This document shows, piece after piece, positions 7,929 to 15,429 of a stretch of 43,474 nt of DNA (position 1 is its first letter; each line of letters starts with the position of its first letter). A model generated the notes under the pieces. That model was given only the letters and a program-made list of their open reading frames with translations. It had not been told where the DNA came from and did not search any database. The stretch is from Streptomyces zinciresistens K42 (GTDB taxonomy: Bacteria; Actinomycetota; Actinomycetes; Streptomycetales; Streptomycetaceae), in contig NZ_AGBF01000045.1 of the NCBI RefSeq assembly GCF_000225525.1, positions 1-43,474 on the forward strand, read 5' to 3'. Made by a program: the position numbers and the translations under genes.

Positions 7929-8284
7929 TGGGCGATGTCCTTGCGCAGGGCGGCCGCGGCCCCGAGGCAGACGTGTGCGACGTCCGCGCGGGGCCGGTCG
8001 GACTCGATGTGCGCGAGGACGCGGACGGCCCGGGGCATGGCGCCCTCGATGTCCAGTTCCTGGGCGCGGATCAGCGGCACGTCGACGATGCCGAGCTTGC
8101 GGGCGGCGGCCGGGAAGTCGCTGTGCGGATCGGGTGTCGCCGTGCACCAGATGCTGATCAGGTCGTCCGCGGCGAGGTCGTTCCGCTCCAGGATCCCGGT
8201 GAGCAGGGCCCCGACCCGCTCGTCCATGTGGCCGGCCTCGTCCCGCTCCAGCTGGACGGCCCCCCGGACCGCTCGTACCGCCAC
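7925..8284 (-). CDS. aroH: AroH-type chorismate mutase with an altered active-site residue
   Basis: A 119-residue monofunctional chorismate mutase of the trimeric AroH fold, which rearranges chorismate to prephenate. Against my memory of the Bacillus subtilis enzyme, the key Arg7, Glu78 (here Glu76), Arg90 (Arg88) and Arg116 (Arg114, in LRKD) are kept. The position of Tyr108 is Cys106 here (HVCLGAA instead of HVYL). The GTG at 8284 has AAGGAG eight or nine bases upstream. A TAGGCT hexamer at 8334-8329 on this strand is a plausible -10. The stop overlaps the start of tyrA. Confidence 0.93.
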   Translation of the reverse strand: MAVRAVRGAVQLERDEAGHMDERVGALLTGILERNDLAADDLISIWCTATPDPHSDFPAAARKLGIVDVPLIRAQELDIEGAMPRAVRVLAHIESDRPRADVAHVCLGAAAALRKDIAQ

Positions 8285-8606
8285 GGCGCTGCTCCTTGCT
8301 GCTGTACGGATCGGCTCTGCGGCTGTCCAGCCTAGTGCCGCGGCGTGCGGCGTCCGCCCCGCCGGGACGCCCGGCGGACGTCGCCCGCCGTGGCACCGGT
8401 GGGCCCGCGCGCGTCCGGCGCAGCCCGCCCGCCCGCCGAGACGCCCCGGTGCGGGCGGAAGGCGGTGCGCGCGGGACCGGGTGCCGCCGGCCGTCGGGGC
8501 GCCCGGTGCTTCGTCCTGGTCGGTCGTGATGCGAAGATGCCGGTGCTGCCCCGGAGCGCCCGCCGACCGGCCTCCGCCCCCTCTCCCGCACCTTCGGAGT
8601 GACGCC
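8285..8606. other. Intergenic region between divergent aroH and the Rieske gene
   Basis: No gene is seen in this 322-base stretch. On the minus strand TAGGCT (8334-8329) resembles the -10 element found before several genes in this window. The middle, about 8340-8500, is extremely GC-rich with short inverted repeats such as GCGTCC/GGACGC but no clear terminator or riboswitch. Confidence 0.5.
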
Positions 8607-9023
8607 ATGACCAACCGTCCGGACCGACGCACGATCCTCCTCGCGACGGGCGCGGTGGGCGCCGCGGCGTTCACCGCGGGCTGCGGCGGCTCCGGCGGCT
8701 CCGGCGGCGGGGACTCCTCGTCGGGCGCCTCCCCCGGCGACGAGCTGACCACCACCGCCGAGGTCCCGGTGGGCGGCGGCAAGATCCTCGCCGACCAGAA
8801 GGTGGTGGTGACCCAGCCGAAGGAGGGCGAGTTCAAGGCGTTCTCCGCCATCTGCACGCATCAGCAGTGCGTGGTCGCCACCGTCGCGGACGGCACGATC
8901 GACTGCGCGTGCCACGGCAGCAAGTTCGCCATCGCAGACGGCGCGGTGGCCAGCCCTCCGGCGACCCGGCCCCTGCCCGCGAAGAAGATCACCGTGGTGG
9001 GGAATTCCATCCGCCTGGCGTGA
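8607..9023 (+). CDS. Tat-exported Rieske [2Fe-2S] lipoprotein
   Basis: A 138-residue exported iron-sulfur protein. The N-terminus has a twin-arginine motif (DRRTILL) and a lipobox ending TAGC (Cys26), indicating folded export and lipid anchoring. A Gly/Ser linker follows, then a Rieske domain. The first box is CTHQQC (Cys83, His85 as ligands, Cys88 for the disulfide) and the second is CACHGS (Cys100, His103 as ligands, Cys102 for the disulfide). The partner redox enzyme is not encoded nearby, so the role in electron transfer is unknown. GGAG lies about eight bases before the ATG. The next gene starts 22 bases downstream and may be co-transcribed. Confidence 0.93.
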   Translation: MTNRPDRRTILLATGAVGAAAFTAGCGGSGGSGGGDSSSGASPGDELTTTAEVPVGGGKILADQKVVVTQPKEGEFKAFSAICTHQQCVVATVADGTIDCACHGSKFAIADGAVASPPATRPLPAKKITVVGNSIRLA

Positions 9024-9045
9024 GCGGCCCCGTACGCTCCGGGGC

Positions 9046-9798
9046 ATGCGCCCCGAGACCCTGGTCCGCGACCACACGATCTACACCTGTGTGATGGGTT
9101 CGCGCGCCTTCGGTCTGGCGACGGAGGGCAGCGACACCGACCGCCGGGGCGTCTTCCTGGCCCCGACGCCGCTGTTCTGGCGCTTCGAGAAGCCGCCGAC
9201 ACATGTCGAGGGCCCGCTGGAGGAGCAGTTCAGCTGGGAGCTGGAACGCTTCTGTGAGCTGGCGCTGCGGGCCAACCCGAACATCCTGGAGTGCCTGCAC
9301 TCGCCCCTCGTCGAGTACGCCGACGCCACGGGCCGCGAACTGCTGGCGCTGCGCGAGGCGTTCCTGTCGCGGCGGGTGCACGAGACGTTCACGCGCTACG
9401 CCCTCGGCCAGCGCAGGCGGCTGGAGGCCGACCTGCGCGCCCACGGCGCCCCGCGCTGGAAGCACGCGATGCACCTGCTGCGGCTGCTGGCGAGCGCCCG
9501 GGACCTGGTGCGCACCGGGCGCCTCTCGCTCGACGTGGGCGAGCGGCGTGCGTCTCTGCTCCAGGTGAAGCGGGGTGAGATCGCCTGGGCGGAGGTGGAG
9601 TCGCGGATGGCCCGCCTCGCGGCCGAGGCGGAGCGGGCGCTGCGCTCCAGCCCCCTTCCGGCCGAGCCGGACAGCCGCCGGGTGGAGGACTTCCTGATCC
9701 GGGCGCGCCGCGCCTCAGCCCGCCAGCCGGACCCGTACGACGAGGGCGTGCAGGGCGTGCAGGGCGTCGTGGACGGCCGGGGCGTCCGGGAGGGCTGA
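9046..9798 (+). CDS. COG3541-type nucleotidyltransferase (DNA polymerase beta superfamily)
   Basis: A 250-residue predicted nucleotidyltransferase. The motif GSRAFGLATEGSDTDRRG near residues 18-35 is the pol-beta-type GS...D.D active site, with the aspartates for two metal ions. The later helical part (LRANPNILECLHSPL, HAMHLLRLL) matches the family seen in RNA-repair and NAD-linked gene clusters. The substrate is unknown. The last 84 bases overlap the 3' end of a second member of the same family on the opposite strand. The tail residues in the overlap (DEGVQGVQGVVDGRG) look low-complexity, so the functional protein may end near residue 225. Confidence 0.87.
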   Translation: MRPETLVRDHTIYTCVMGSRAFGLATEGSDTDRRGVFLAPTPLFWRFEKPPTHVEGPLEEQFSWELERFCELALRANPNILECLHSPLVEYADATGRELLALREAFLSRRVHETFTRYALGQRRRLEADLRAHGAPRWKHAMHLLRLLASARDLVRTGRLSLDVGERRASLLQVKRGEIAWAEVESRMARLAAEAERALRSSPLPAEPDSRRVEDFLIRARRASARQPDPYDEGVQGVQGVVDGRGVREG

Positions 9799-10473
9799 CG
9801 CGGCCTGCGCCTCGTCCAGCAGGGTGTGCAGCCGCTCCACGTCGCCCGCCACGCGCGCGTGGTCGACGTCGGCGCCGCCGTGCTCGCGTTCGGCCTTCGC
9901 GGCGATCAGCTCGGGCAGGTAGCCGGGGGCGCCGGGCTCGTCGAGAAGCGTCGGGAGGTGCGGCTGGACCTCGCCGCTGCGCATCAGGTGGATGCCGGTG
10001 AGCAGCACGCGGAAGGTGTACAGCAGCGGCTTGAGTTCACCGGTCTTCGCGAACAGCCGCCACTGGGTGGCGGCGAACCCCCGGTAGTGGTGGGCGTGGT
10101 GGGAGGTGAGGACACCGGGGGCCAGCTCGGCCAGCTCCCGGTGGGCGTCCGTGGTGTGCACGACGAGCGGGGACAGCAGCTGCTCCAGCACGTAGCCGTT
10201 TCGGCGGAGCATCAGCCGGGCGAACTTGCGCAGGTCGTGGGTGACCAGGTCCATCTCGACGCCGTTCTCGGTCCACATCCGCGAGCGGGTCTCCTCCGGC
10301 TCCCGCAGGCCGACGAGGTCGGCGGCCGGCAGCAGGTGCACGCCCCGCAGGTCGACGTCGGAGTCGCGGGATGGGAAGCCGTAGAGGTGCGCGCCGGAGA
10401 CGGTCGCGAAGAGCACCGGGTGGGGCTGTTCGGCGACGACGGGCGCGAGGTCGAAGTCGAGATCGCCGGTCAT
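9715..10473 (-). CDS. Second COG3541-type nucleotidyltransferase
   Basis: A 252-residue paralogue-like relative of the gene at 9046. The active-site signature is GAHLYGFPSRDSDVDLRG at about residues 27-44, followed by VEMDLVTHDLRKFARL, which supplies the third acidic residue, and RNGYVLEQLLSPLVV, a family motif. The gene starts three bases behind the stop of the ADP-ribosylglycohydrolase and is the last gene of the nrtR-like operon. Its function is unknown; relatives occur in predicted RNA-repair and NAD-derived nucleotide pathways. The convergent 3' overlap with its relative is unusual. Confidence 0.88.
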   Translation of the reverse strand: MTGDLDFDLAPVVAEQPHPVLFATVSGAHLYGFPSRDSDVDLRGVHLLPAADLVGLREPEETRSRMWTENGVEMDLVTHDLRKFARLMLRRNGYVLEQLLSPLVVHTTDAHRELAELAPGVLTSHHAHHYRGFAATQWRLFAKTGELKPLLYTFRVLLTGIHLMRSGEVQPHLPTLLDEPGAPGYLPELIAAKAEREHGGADVDHARVAGDVERLHTLLDEAQAASALPDAPAVHDALHALHALVVRVRLAG

Positions 10474-10476
10474 CGC

Positions 10477-11499
10477 TCAAGCGTCCCAGAGCGCGCCCAG
10501 GGCGAGCAGGTCGCCCCGGTACTCGATCCGGTCCGCCCACGCGGCGGGCCAGGCGTCCGAGCCGAGGTGGGCACCCGCGAAGGCGCCCGCGAGGCAGGCG
10601 ATGGAGTCGGAGTCGCCCGCGGTGCAGGCGGCGCGGCGCAGGGCGGTCAGCGGCTCGTCGACGAACCAGAGGAAGCAGAGCAGCCCGGTGGCCAGGGCTT
10701 CCTCGGCGATCCAGCCCTCGCCCGTGGCCAGGCAGGGGTCGGTCTCGGGCGAGACGGTCCGCAGGGCCTCCTGGACCCGGTCGAGGGCGCCGAGGCACTC
10801 GTCCCAGCCGCGTGCGATGAAGTGCTCGGGGTCGGGGTCGTGGCCGCGCGTCCACAGGTCACCGAGCCAGCGCTCGTGGTAGCGGGTGCGGTTGTCGTAG
10901 GCGTAGGACCGCAGCAGGCCGACCAGCCCGGTGGGTTCGGCGCCGTGGGCGAGCAGGTGGACGGCGTGCGCGGTCAGGTCGGAGGCGGCGAGCGCGGTCG
11001 GATGGCCGTGGGTGAGGGCGGACTGCAACTGGGCCGCTCCCGCCCGCTGTTCGTCACCGAGGCCGGGGAGGAGTCCGACCGGTGCGACGCGCATGTTGGC
11101 GCCGCAGCCCTTGGAGCCGGTCTGGCTGGCGTCCTGCCACCGCCGGTTCCCGTCCTCCAGCAGCTCGCAGGCGGCCAGGCAGGTCCGCCCCGGGGCCCGG
11201 TCGTTCTCCGGTGAGCGGTACCACGCGACGAACTCCTCGCGCACCGGCCGCTCCAGCAGCTCCGGCCCGAGCACGCCCCGGCCGGCCGCCGTCCGCAGCC
11301 CCTTGCCCAGGGCGAGCGTCATCTGGGTGTCGTCGCTGACGACCGCGGGCGTCGGCAGCCGCATGTCGCGCCAGGGGCCGCACTCGGCGAGGATGGCGGG
11401 CACGTCGTCGAACTCGGTCGGGAAGCCGAGGGCGTCCCCGAGGGCGAGGCCGGTCAGGCAGCCGGTGGCGGCACGCTTGCGGACGGCGGTCGTGGTCAT
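10477..11499 (-). CDS. ADP-ribosylglycohydrolase family protein
   Basis: A 340-residue hydrolase of the ADP-ribosylglycohydrolase (DraG/ARH) family, which removes ADP-ribose from proteins or nucleic acids using two magnesium ions. Typical signatures are GCLTGLALGDALGFPTEF near the N-terminus, SDDTQMTLALG with metal-binding Asp-Asp, and GDSDSIACLAGAFAGA near the C-terminus. The ATG at 11499 overlaps the stop of the Nudix regulator as ATGA, so the two are coupled. Placement under an NrtR-like, ADP-ribose-sensing regulator suggests a role in clearing ADP-ribosyl marks or NAD by-products; the substrate is not known. Confidence 0.93.
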   Translation of the reverse strand: MTTTAVRKRAATGCLTGLALGDALGFPTEFDDVPAILAECGPWRDMRLPTPAVVSDDTQMTLALGKGLRTAAGRGVLGPELLERPVREEFVAWYRSPENDRAPGRTCLAACELLEDGNRRWQDASQTGSKGCGANMRVAPVGLLPGLGDEQRAGAAQLQSALTHGHPTALAASDLTAHAVHLLAHGAEPTGLVGLLRSYAYDNRTRYHERWLGDLWTRGHDPDPEHFIARGWDECLGALDRVQEALRTVSPETDPCLATGEGWIAEEALATGLLCFLWFVDEPLTALRRAACTAGDSDSIACLAGAFAGAHLGSDAWPAAWADRIEYRGDLLALGALWDA

Positions 11500-12233
11500 G
11501 CGGGGCGTCCTTCCGGGGTGGGCCGCAGCAGGGGCGGATGGAGCGCGGTCGCGGTGCCCGCGCGGTACAGGGCGGCCGGTTTGCCGCGGCCGCCGGTCAG
11601 CCGCGCGGCGCCGGGCACCGGCTCGACGAAGCCCGGGGTGGCGAGCACCTTGCGCCGGAAGTTGGGCCGGTCCAGGCCGGCGCCCCAGACGGCCTCGTAG
11701 ATCTGCTGGAGTTCCCCGAGGGTGAACTCGGGCGGGCAGAAGGCGGTCGCGAGGCTGCTGTACTCCAGCCGGGCGCCGACGCGTTCGTGGGCGTCGGCCA
11801 GGATCCGGTCGTGGTCGAAGGCGAGCGGCCGGGCCTCGGCGTACGGCACCCAGCGCGCGCGTGCGGCGTCGCTGCCCGCGCGCGGTTCGGGCGGGTCGGG
11901 GAGCAGCGCGGTGAAGGCGACGGTCACGACCCGCATCCGGGGGTCGCGTCCGGGTTCGCTGTAGGTCCGCAGCTGTTCCGGATGCAGTCCGGAGACGTCC
12001 GACAGGCCGGTCTCCTCGGCGAGTTCCCGCCGGGCGGCCGTCTCCGCCGACTCGTCGGGCTGCACGAATCCGCCGGGCAGCGCCCAGTGGCCCCGGTACG
12101 GCTCCTCGCCGCGCTCGACGAGCAGGACGTGCAGGGCGCCCTCGCGGACGGTGAGGACGGCGAGGTCGGCGGTGACGGCGAACGGCTCGTGGGCGTACTT
12201 GTCGTAGCCCTCGGGCACCGCGGGTCCGGGCAT
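11496..12233 (-). CDS. NrtR-type Nudix regulator with C-terminal winged helix
   Basis: A 245-residue protein with an N-terminal Nudix domain and a C-terminal winged-helix segment, the architecture of NrtR repressors that sense ADP-ribose and control NAD metabolism. The Nudix box is intact (residues 55-77, G-x5-E ... RELAEETG), so it may also hydrolyse ADP-ribose; many NrtR proteins have lost this. The C-terminal part (FTLGELQQIYEAVWG, RPNFRRKVL) matches the DNA-binding domain. The ATG at 12233 is preceded by AAGGGGGG. It heads an operon with an ADP-ribosylglycohydrolase and a nucleotidyltransferase, and a palindromic site covers its own promoter, implying autoregulation. Confidence 0.9.
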   Translation of the reverse strand: MPGPAVPEGYDKYAHEPFAVTADLAVLTVREGALHVLLVERGEEPYRGHWALPGGFVQPDESAETAARRELAEETGLSDVSGLHPEQLRTYSEPGRDPRMRVVTVAFTALLPDPPEPRAGSDAARARWVPYAEARPLAFDHDRILADAHERVGARLEYSSLATAFCPPEFTLGELQQIYEAVWGAGLDRPNFRRKVLATPGFVEPVPGAARLTGGRGKPAALYRAGTATALHPPLLRPTPEGRPA

Positions 12234-12261
12234 GCCCGGCCACCCCCCTTCATGGTCAGTA

Positions 12262-12283
12262 CGACTATTAGTCGCATCGACTA
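12262..12283 (-). promoter_or_regulatory. Palindromic operator, probably for the NrtR-like regulator
   Basis: Read on the minus strand: TAGTCG-ATG-CGACTA-A-TAGTCG, three half-sites forming two overlapping palindromes (12269-12283 with a three-base centre, 12262-12274 with a one-base centre). It overlaps the -10 element TATAGT and the likely start of transcription, 29 bases before the gene start. The arrangement is seen directly; the identity of the binding protein is inferred from context. Confidence 0.65.
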
Positions 12284-12309
12284 TAAAGAGTGCGCGAGGC
12301 GTTCCGCAA
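12280..12309 (-). promoter_or_regulatory. Promoter of the NrtR-like operon
   Basis: Minus-strand -35 TTGCGG (12309-12304) and -10 TATAGT (12285-12280), spacer 18 bases. The -10 matches the housekeeping consensus at five of six positions and lies inside the operator. Confidence 0.5.
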
Positions 12310-12482
12310 CCCCCGGGCCCACCCCTCCCGCGCCACGGCCCCGGCAAGGCCCTCAGCGGCCCCTCTGGCGCCCTCGGGACGCGTCCGCGGACCCTCGACG
12401 CCGCTCCGGGGCACCCGCCCGCCACGCGGCCCGCCGCGGCCGGCGGCCCACGCCCACCGGGACCGGGCGGGCGCGGACGACG
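12310..12482. other. Intergenic spacer without a gene
   Basis: Together with the promoter, operator and terminator beside it, this fills the 306-base gap between the NrtR-like gene and rluB. Apart from extreme GC content nothing recognisable was found. Confidence 0.5.
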
Positions 12483-12519
12483 CACGGCCGGTCCCGGGCG
12501 AAACCCGGAACCGGCCGTG
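12483..12519 (-). terminator. Terminator behind rluB
   Basis: Outer stem CACGGCCGGT with ACCGGCCGTG (10 pairs), and an inner CCGGG/CCCGG stem around a GAAA-like loop, starting about 20 bases behind the rluB stop. Confidence 0.65.
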
Positions 12520-12539
12520 GGACCCGCACGCGCGCGGGG

Positions 12540-13616
12540 CTACAGGTCGACTTCCTGCATCAGCATGCCGACCTCGGTGTTGGACAGCCGCCGCAGCCAG
12601 CCCGACTTCTGGTCGCCGAGGGTGATCGGCCCGAAGGAGGTCCGCACCAGCTTCTCGACCGGGAAGCCCGCCTCCGCCAGCATGCGGCGGACGATGTGCT
12701 TGCGGCCCTCGTGCAGGGTCACCTCGACCAGGTAGTTCTTGCCGGTCTGCTCGACGACGCGGAAGTGGTCCGCGCGCGCGTAGCCGTCCTCCAGCTGGAT
12801 GCCGTCCTTGAGCTGCTTGCCCAGGTCGCGCGGGATGGGGCCGACGATCGCCGCGAGGTAGGTCTTCTTGACGCCGTACCTGGGGTGGGTGAGGCGGTGG
12901 GCCAGCTCCCCGTGGTTGGTGAGCAGGATGACGCCCTCGGTCTCGGTGTCGAGCCGCCCCACGTGGAAGAGCCGGGTCTCGCGGTTGGTGACGTAGTCGC
13001 CGAGGCACTGCCGGCCCTCGGGGTCCTCCATCGTCGAGACGACACCGGCGGGCTTGTTCAGCGAGAAGAACTGGTACGACTGCGTGGCGACGGTCAGGCC
13101 GTCCACCTTGATCTCGTCCTTCTCCGGGTCGACGCGCAGGCCCTGCTCGGTGACGATCTCGCCGTTGACCTCCACGCGCGCCTCGTCGACCAGCTCCTCG
13201 CAGGCCCGTCGCGAGCCGTAGCCCGCGCGCGCCAGCACCTTCTGGATCCGCTCGCCCTCCTGCTCGGCGCCCGGGAACGTCCTGGGCGGCTTGACGTCCT
13301 TCTTCCCGGCGTACCGCTCGCGGTTGCGCTCCTCGGCGCGCGCGTCGAACTCGCGTGAGCGCGCGGGCGCCGTACGGCCGCTGCCGCCGCCCTGCCGGGC
13401 CTGCTTGGGGCCGCCCTTGGCGCCGCCGCGCGCGGAGGCTCCGCGCCCCGACTTCGGGCCGTCGTTGGTCGCCCCGGGACCGACGTCGTAGCGGCGCTCC
13501 TCGGGACGGGGCTTGCGCGGACGGCCGCCCTGGCCGCCCTGCTTCTGGTCCCTGTTGTTGCCGGCACCGCGGTGGTTGCCGCGTCCGCCACTGTTGCCGC
13601 TGCCGCTGCTTCGCAT
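12540..13616 (-). CDS. rluB: 23S rRNA pseudouridine synthase (RluB type) with long basic N-terminal extension
   Basis: A 358-residue pseudouridine synthase of the RsuA/RluB family. Residues 1 to about 110 are a disordered Gly/Arg/Asn/Gln-rich extension. An S4 RNA-binding domain follows (ERIQKVLARAGYGSRRACEELV), then the catalytic domain with VGRLDTETEGVILLTN, whose Asp in GRLD is the nucleophile, and HEGRKHIVRRML near the end. The family modifies a uridine near the peptidyl-transferase centre of 23S rRNA. The ATG at 13616 shares one base with the scpB stop (TGATG), so the genes are coupled, the same order as in mycobacteria. Confidence 0.94.
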   Translation of the reverse strand: MRSSGSGNSGGRGNHRGAGNNRDQKQGGQGGRPRKPRPEERRYDVGPGATNDGPKSGRGASARGGAKGGPKQARQGGGSGRTAPARSREFDARAEERNRERYAGKKDVKPPRTFPGAEQEGERIQKVLARAGYGSRRACEELVDEARVEVNGEIVTEQGLRVDPEKDEIKVDGLTVATQSYQFFSLNKPAGVVSTMEDPEGRQCLGDYVTNRETRLFHVGRLDTETEGVILLTNHGELAHRLTHPRYGVKKTYLAAIVGPIPRDLGKQLKDGIQLEDGYARADHFRVVEQTGKNYLVEVTLHEGRKHIVRRMLAEAGFPVEKLVRTSFGPITLGDQKSGWLRRLSNTEVGMLMQEVDL

Positions 13617-14299
13617 CAAAGTTCCGTCTGGTCGTCTGCGTCGTCGGTGCCCCGGCCGAGCGGGGCGCCCGGACCGTCATCGGGAGCGTCCGGGTCGAAC
13701 GACGGCACCCCCTCCTGGGTCTCGGCCTCGATCGCCTCCGCCTCCGGGAGGAAGGGCGCGAGCTCCGGGAGCTCGTCCAGACCGCGCAGGCCCATCCGCT
13801 CCAGGAAGTAGTTCGTCGTCGTGTACAGGATCGCACCTGTTTCGGGTTCCGTGCCCGCCTCCTCGACCAGACCGCGCTGGAGGAGGGTGCGCATGACGCC
13901 GTCGCAGTTCACTCCGCGCACGGCCGAGACCCGGCTGCGGCTGACCGGACGGCGGTAGGCGACGACCGCGAGCGTCTCCAGCGCGGCCTGGGTGAGCCGG
14001 GCCGTCTGGCCGTCCAGGACCAGCCGCTCCACGGCCGCCGCGTACTCGGGGCGGGTGTAGAAGCGCCAGCCGCCCGCGACGAACCGCAGCTCGAAGCCGC
14101 GGCCCTGCGCGGCGTACTCGTCGGCCAGCGCCCGCAGGGCGTCGGCGATCTGCCGCCGGGGCCGCTCCAGGAGCTTGGCGAGACGCTCCTCGCTCGCCGG
14201 CTCGTCGACGACCATCAGCATGGCCTCAAGGGCGGGCCCGAGGTCGAGGCCGGCCACGGTCCGCGCGCCGGCCGGAAGGCCGGTGGTCTCCTCGCTCAC
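13616..14299 (-). CDS. scpB: Segregation and condensation protein B
   Basis: A 227-residue winged-helix protein of the SMC-kleisin complex, which dimerises on ScpA and helps organise and segregate the chromosome. The core (LEAMLMVVDEPASEERLAKLL, GWRFYTRPEYA, LAVVAYRRPVSRSRVSAVRGV) is typical of ScpB, and the acidic C-terminal tail is probably disordered. The GTG at 14299 overlaps the scpA stop as GTGA. The upstream scpA and downstream rluB complete the usual actinobacterial set. Confidence 0.95.
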   Translation of the reverse strand: MSEETTGLPAGARTVAGLDLGPALEAMLMVVDEPASEERLAKLLERPRRQIADALRALADEYAAQGRGFELRFVAGGWRFYTRPEYAAAVERLVLDGQTARLTQAALETLAVVAYRRPVSRSRVSAVRGVNCDGVMRTLLQRGLVEEAGTEPETGAILYTTTNYFLERMGLRGLDELPELAPFLPEAEAIEAETQEGVPSFDPDAPDDGPGAPLGRGTDDADDQTEL

Positions 14300-15411
14300 G
14301 CCTTCTTCTCCTCGTTCGGCGGCTTCGGCGGCTCGGGCGGCTCCGGCGGCCGGTCGAACTCGTCGGTCACCGTCGGCGCCGCGTCCCCGTCCCCGGCGGT
14401 CCAGCGCACCGTCAGATCGCCGAGCGCGGTCTCCTGCTCCAGGGCGACGGCCTTCTCCCGGTACAGCTCCAGCAGGGCGAGGAAGCGGGCCACGACGGTC
14501 AGGGTGTCGTCGGTGTCCTCGATCAGGGAGCGGAAGCTCGCCTCGCCGAGCACTCTGAGCCGGGCGACGACGAGCGCGGCCTGCTCCTGCACGCTGACCA
14601 GCGGCGCGTGGATGTGGTCGACGTAGACCTGCGGTCTGGGCCTGGGCTGCATCGCCTTGACCGCGAGCCTGGCGAACCCCTCCGCCCCGATGCTGATGAC
14701 GACCTCGGGCAGCAGTTCGGCGTGGTGCGGCTCCAGTCCCACGGTACGGGGGTAGCGGCGCCCCTCGTCCTCCAGGCGCCGGCTGAAGATGTCGGCGATC
14801 TGCTTGTAGGCGCGGTACTGCAGCAGCCGCGCGAACAGCAGGTCGCGGGCCTCCAGCAGCGCGAGGTCGCCCTCGTCCTCGACCTCCGCCGAGGGCAGCA
14901 GCCGGGCCGCCTTGAGGTCGAGCAGGGTCGCGGCGACCACCAGGAACTCGGTCGTCTCGTCGAGGTCCCAGTCCGGCCCCATGCCCCGGATGTGCGCCAT
15001 GAACTCGTCGGTCACCTTGGACAGGGCGACCTCGGTGACGTCCATCTTGTGCTTGGAGATCAGCTGGAGGAGGAGGTCGAAGGGCCCCTCGAAGTTGGCC
15101 AGCCGGACCGTGAAGACCCCGTCGGCCTCCTCCTCGCCGCTCTGCGGGGGCGCGCCGGGTTCGGCAGGGGGTTCGGTGGCCGGCTGCTCGGGAGCGGCGG
15201 CCTCGGCATCGCCCGGTCCCGGCCCGTCCTCGGCGGGCGGCGGTCCCTGCCCGGGTGCGGGGTCCTGCTCCGGGGCGCTGCGCGGCTGCTCCGGCGCGCT
15301 CTGCGGATCCGCCTCGGGCCGCGGCGCCGCGGTGCCCGGCCCCCGTCCCAGCGCACGCCTGCGGCCACCGGAGGACCCGGTGCGGGCAGCGGGGACGTCG
15401 GGGGAGGTCAT
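14296..15411 (-). CDS. scpA: Segregation and condensation protein A (kleisin)
   Basis: A 371-residue kleisin that bridges SMC heads and binds ScpB. The first 95 residues are a Pro/Ala/Glu-rich disordered extension. The conserved N-terminal kleisin motif FEGPFDLLLQLISKHKMDV starts at about residue 107, with EFLVVAATLLDLKAARLLP after it. The C-terminal winged helix (LTVVARFLALLELYREKAV) precedes a Pro/Glu tail. The ATG at 15411 lies 18 bases behind the upstream gene. The long extension is common in Streptomyces. Confidence 0.94.
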   Translation of the reverse strand: MTSPDVPAARTGSSGGRRRALGRGPGTAAPRPEADPQSAPEQPRSAPEQDPAPGQGPPPAEDGPGPGDAEAAAPEQPATEPPAEPGAPPQSGEEEADGVFTVRLANFEGPFDLLLQLISKHKMDVTEVALSKVTDEFMAHIRGMGPDWDLDETTEFLVVAATLLDLKAARLLPSAEVEDEGDLALLEARDLLFARLLQYRAYKQIADIFSRRLEDEGRRYPRTVGLEPHHAELLPEVVISIGAEGFARLAVKAMQPRPRPQVYVDHIHAPLVSVQEQAALVVARLRVLGEASFRSLIEDTDDTLTVVARFLALLELYREKAVALEQETALGDLTVRWTAGDGDAAPTVTDEFDRPPEPPEPPKPPNEEKKA

Positions 15412-15429
15412 GGCCTCCGCAGGCTACCG

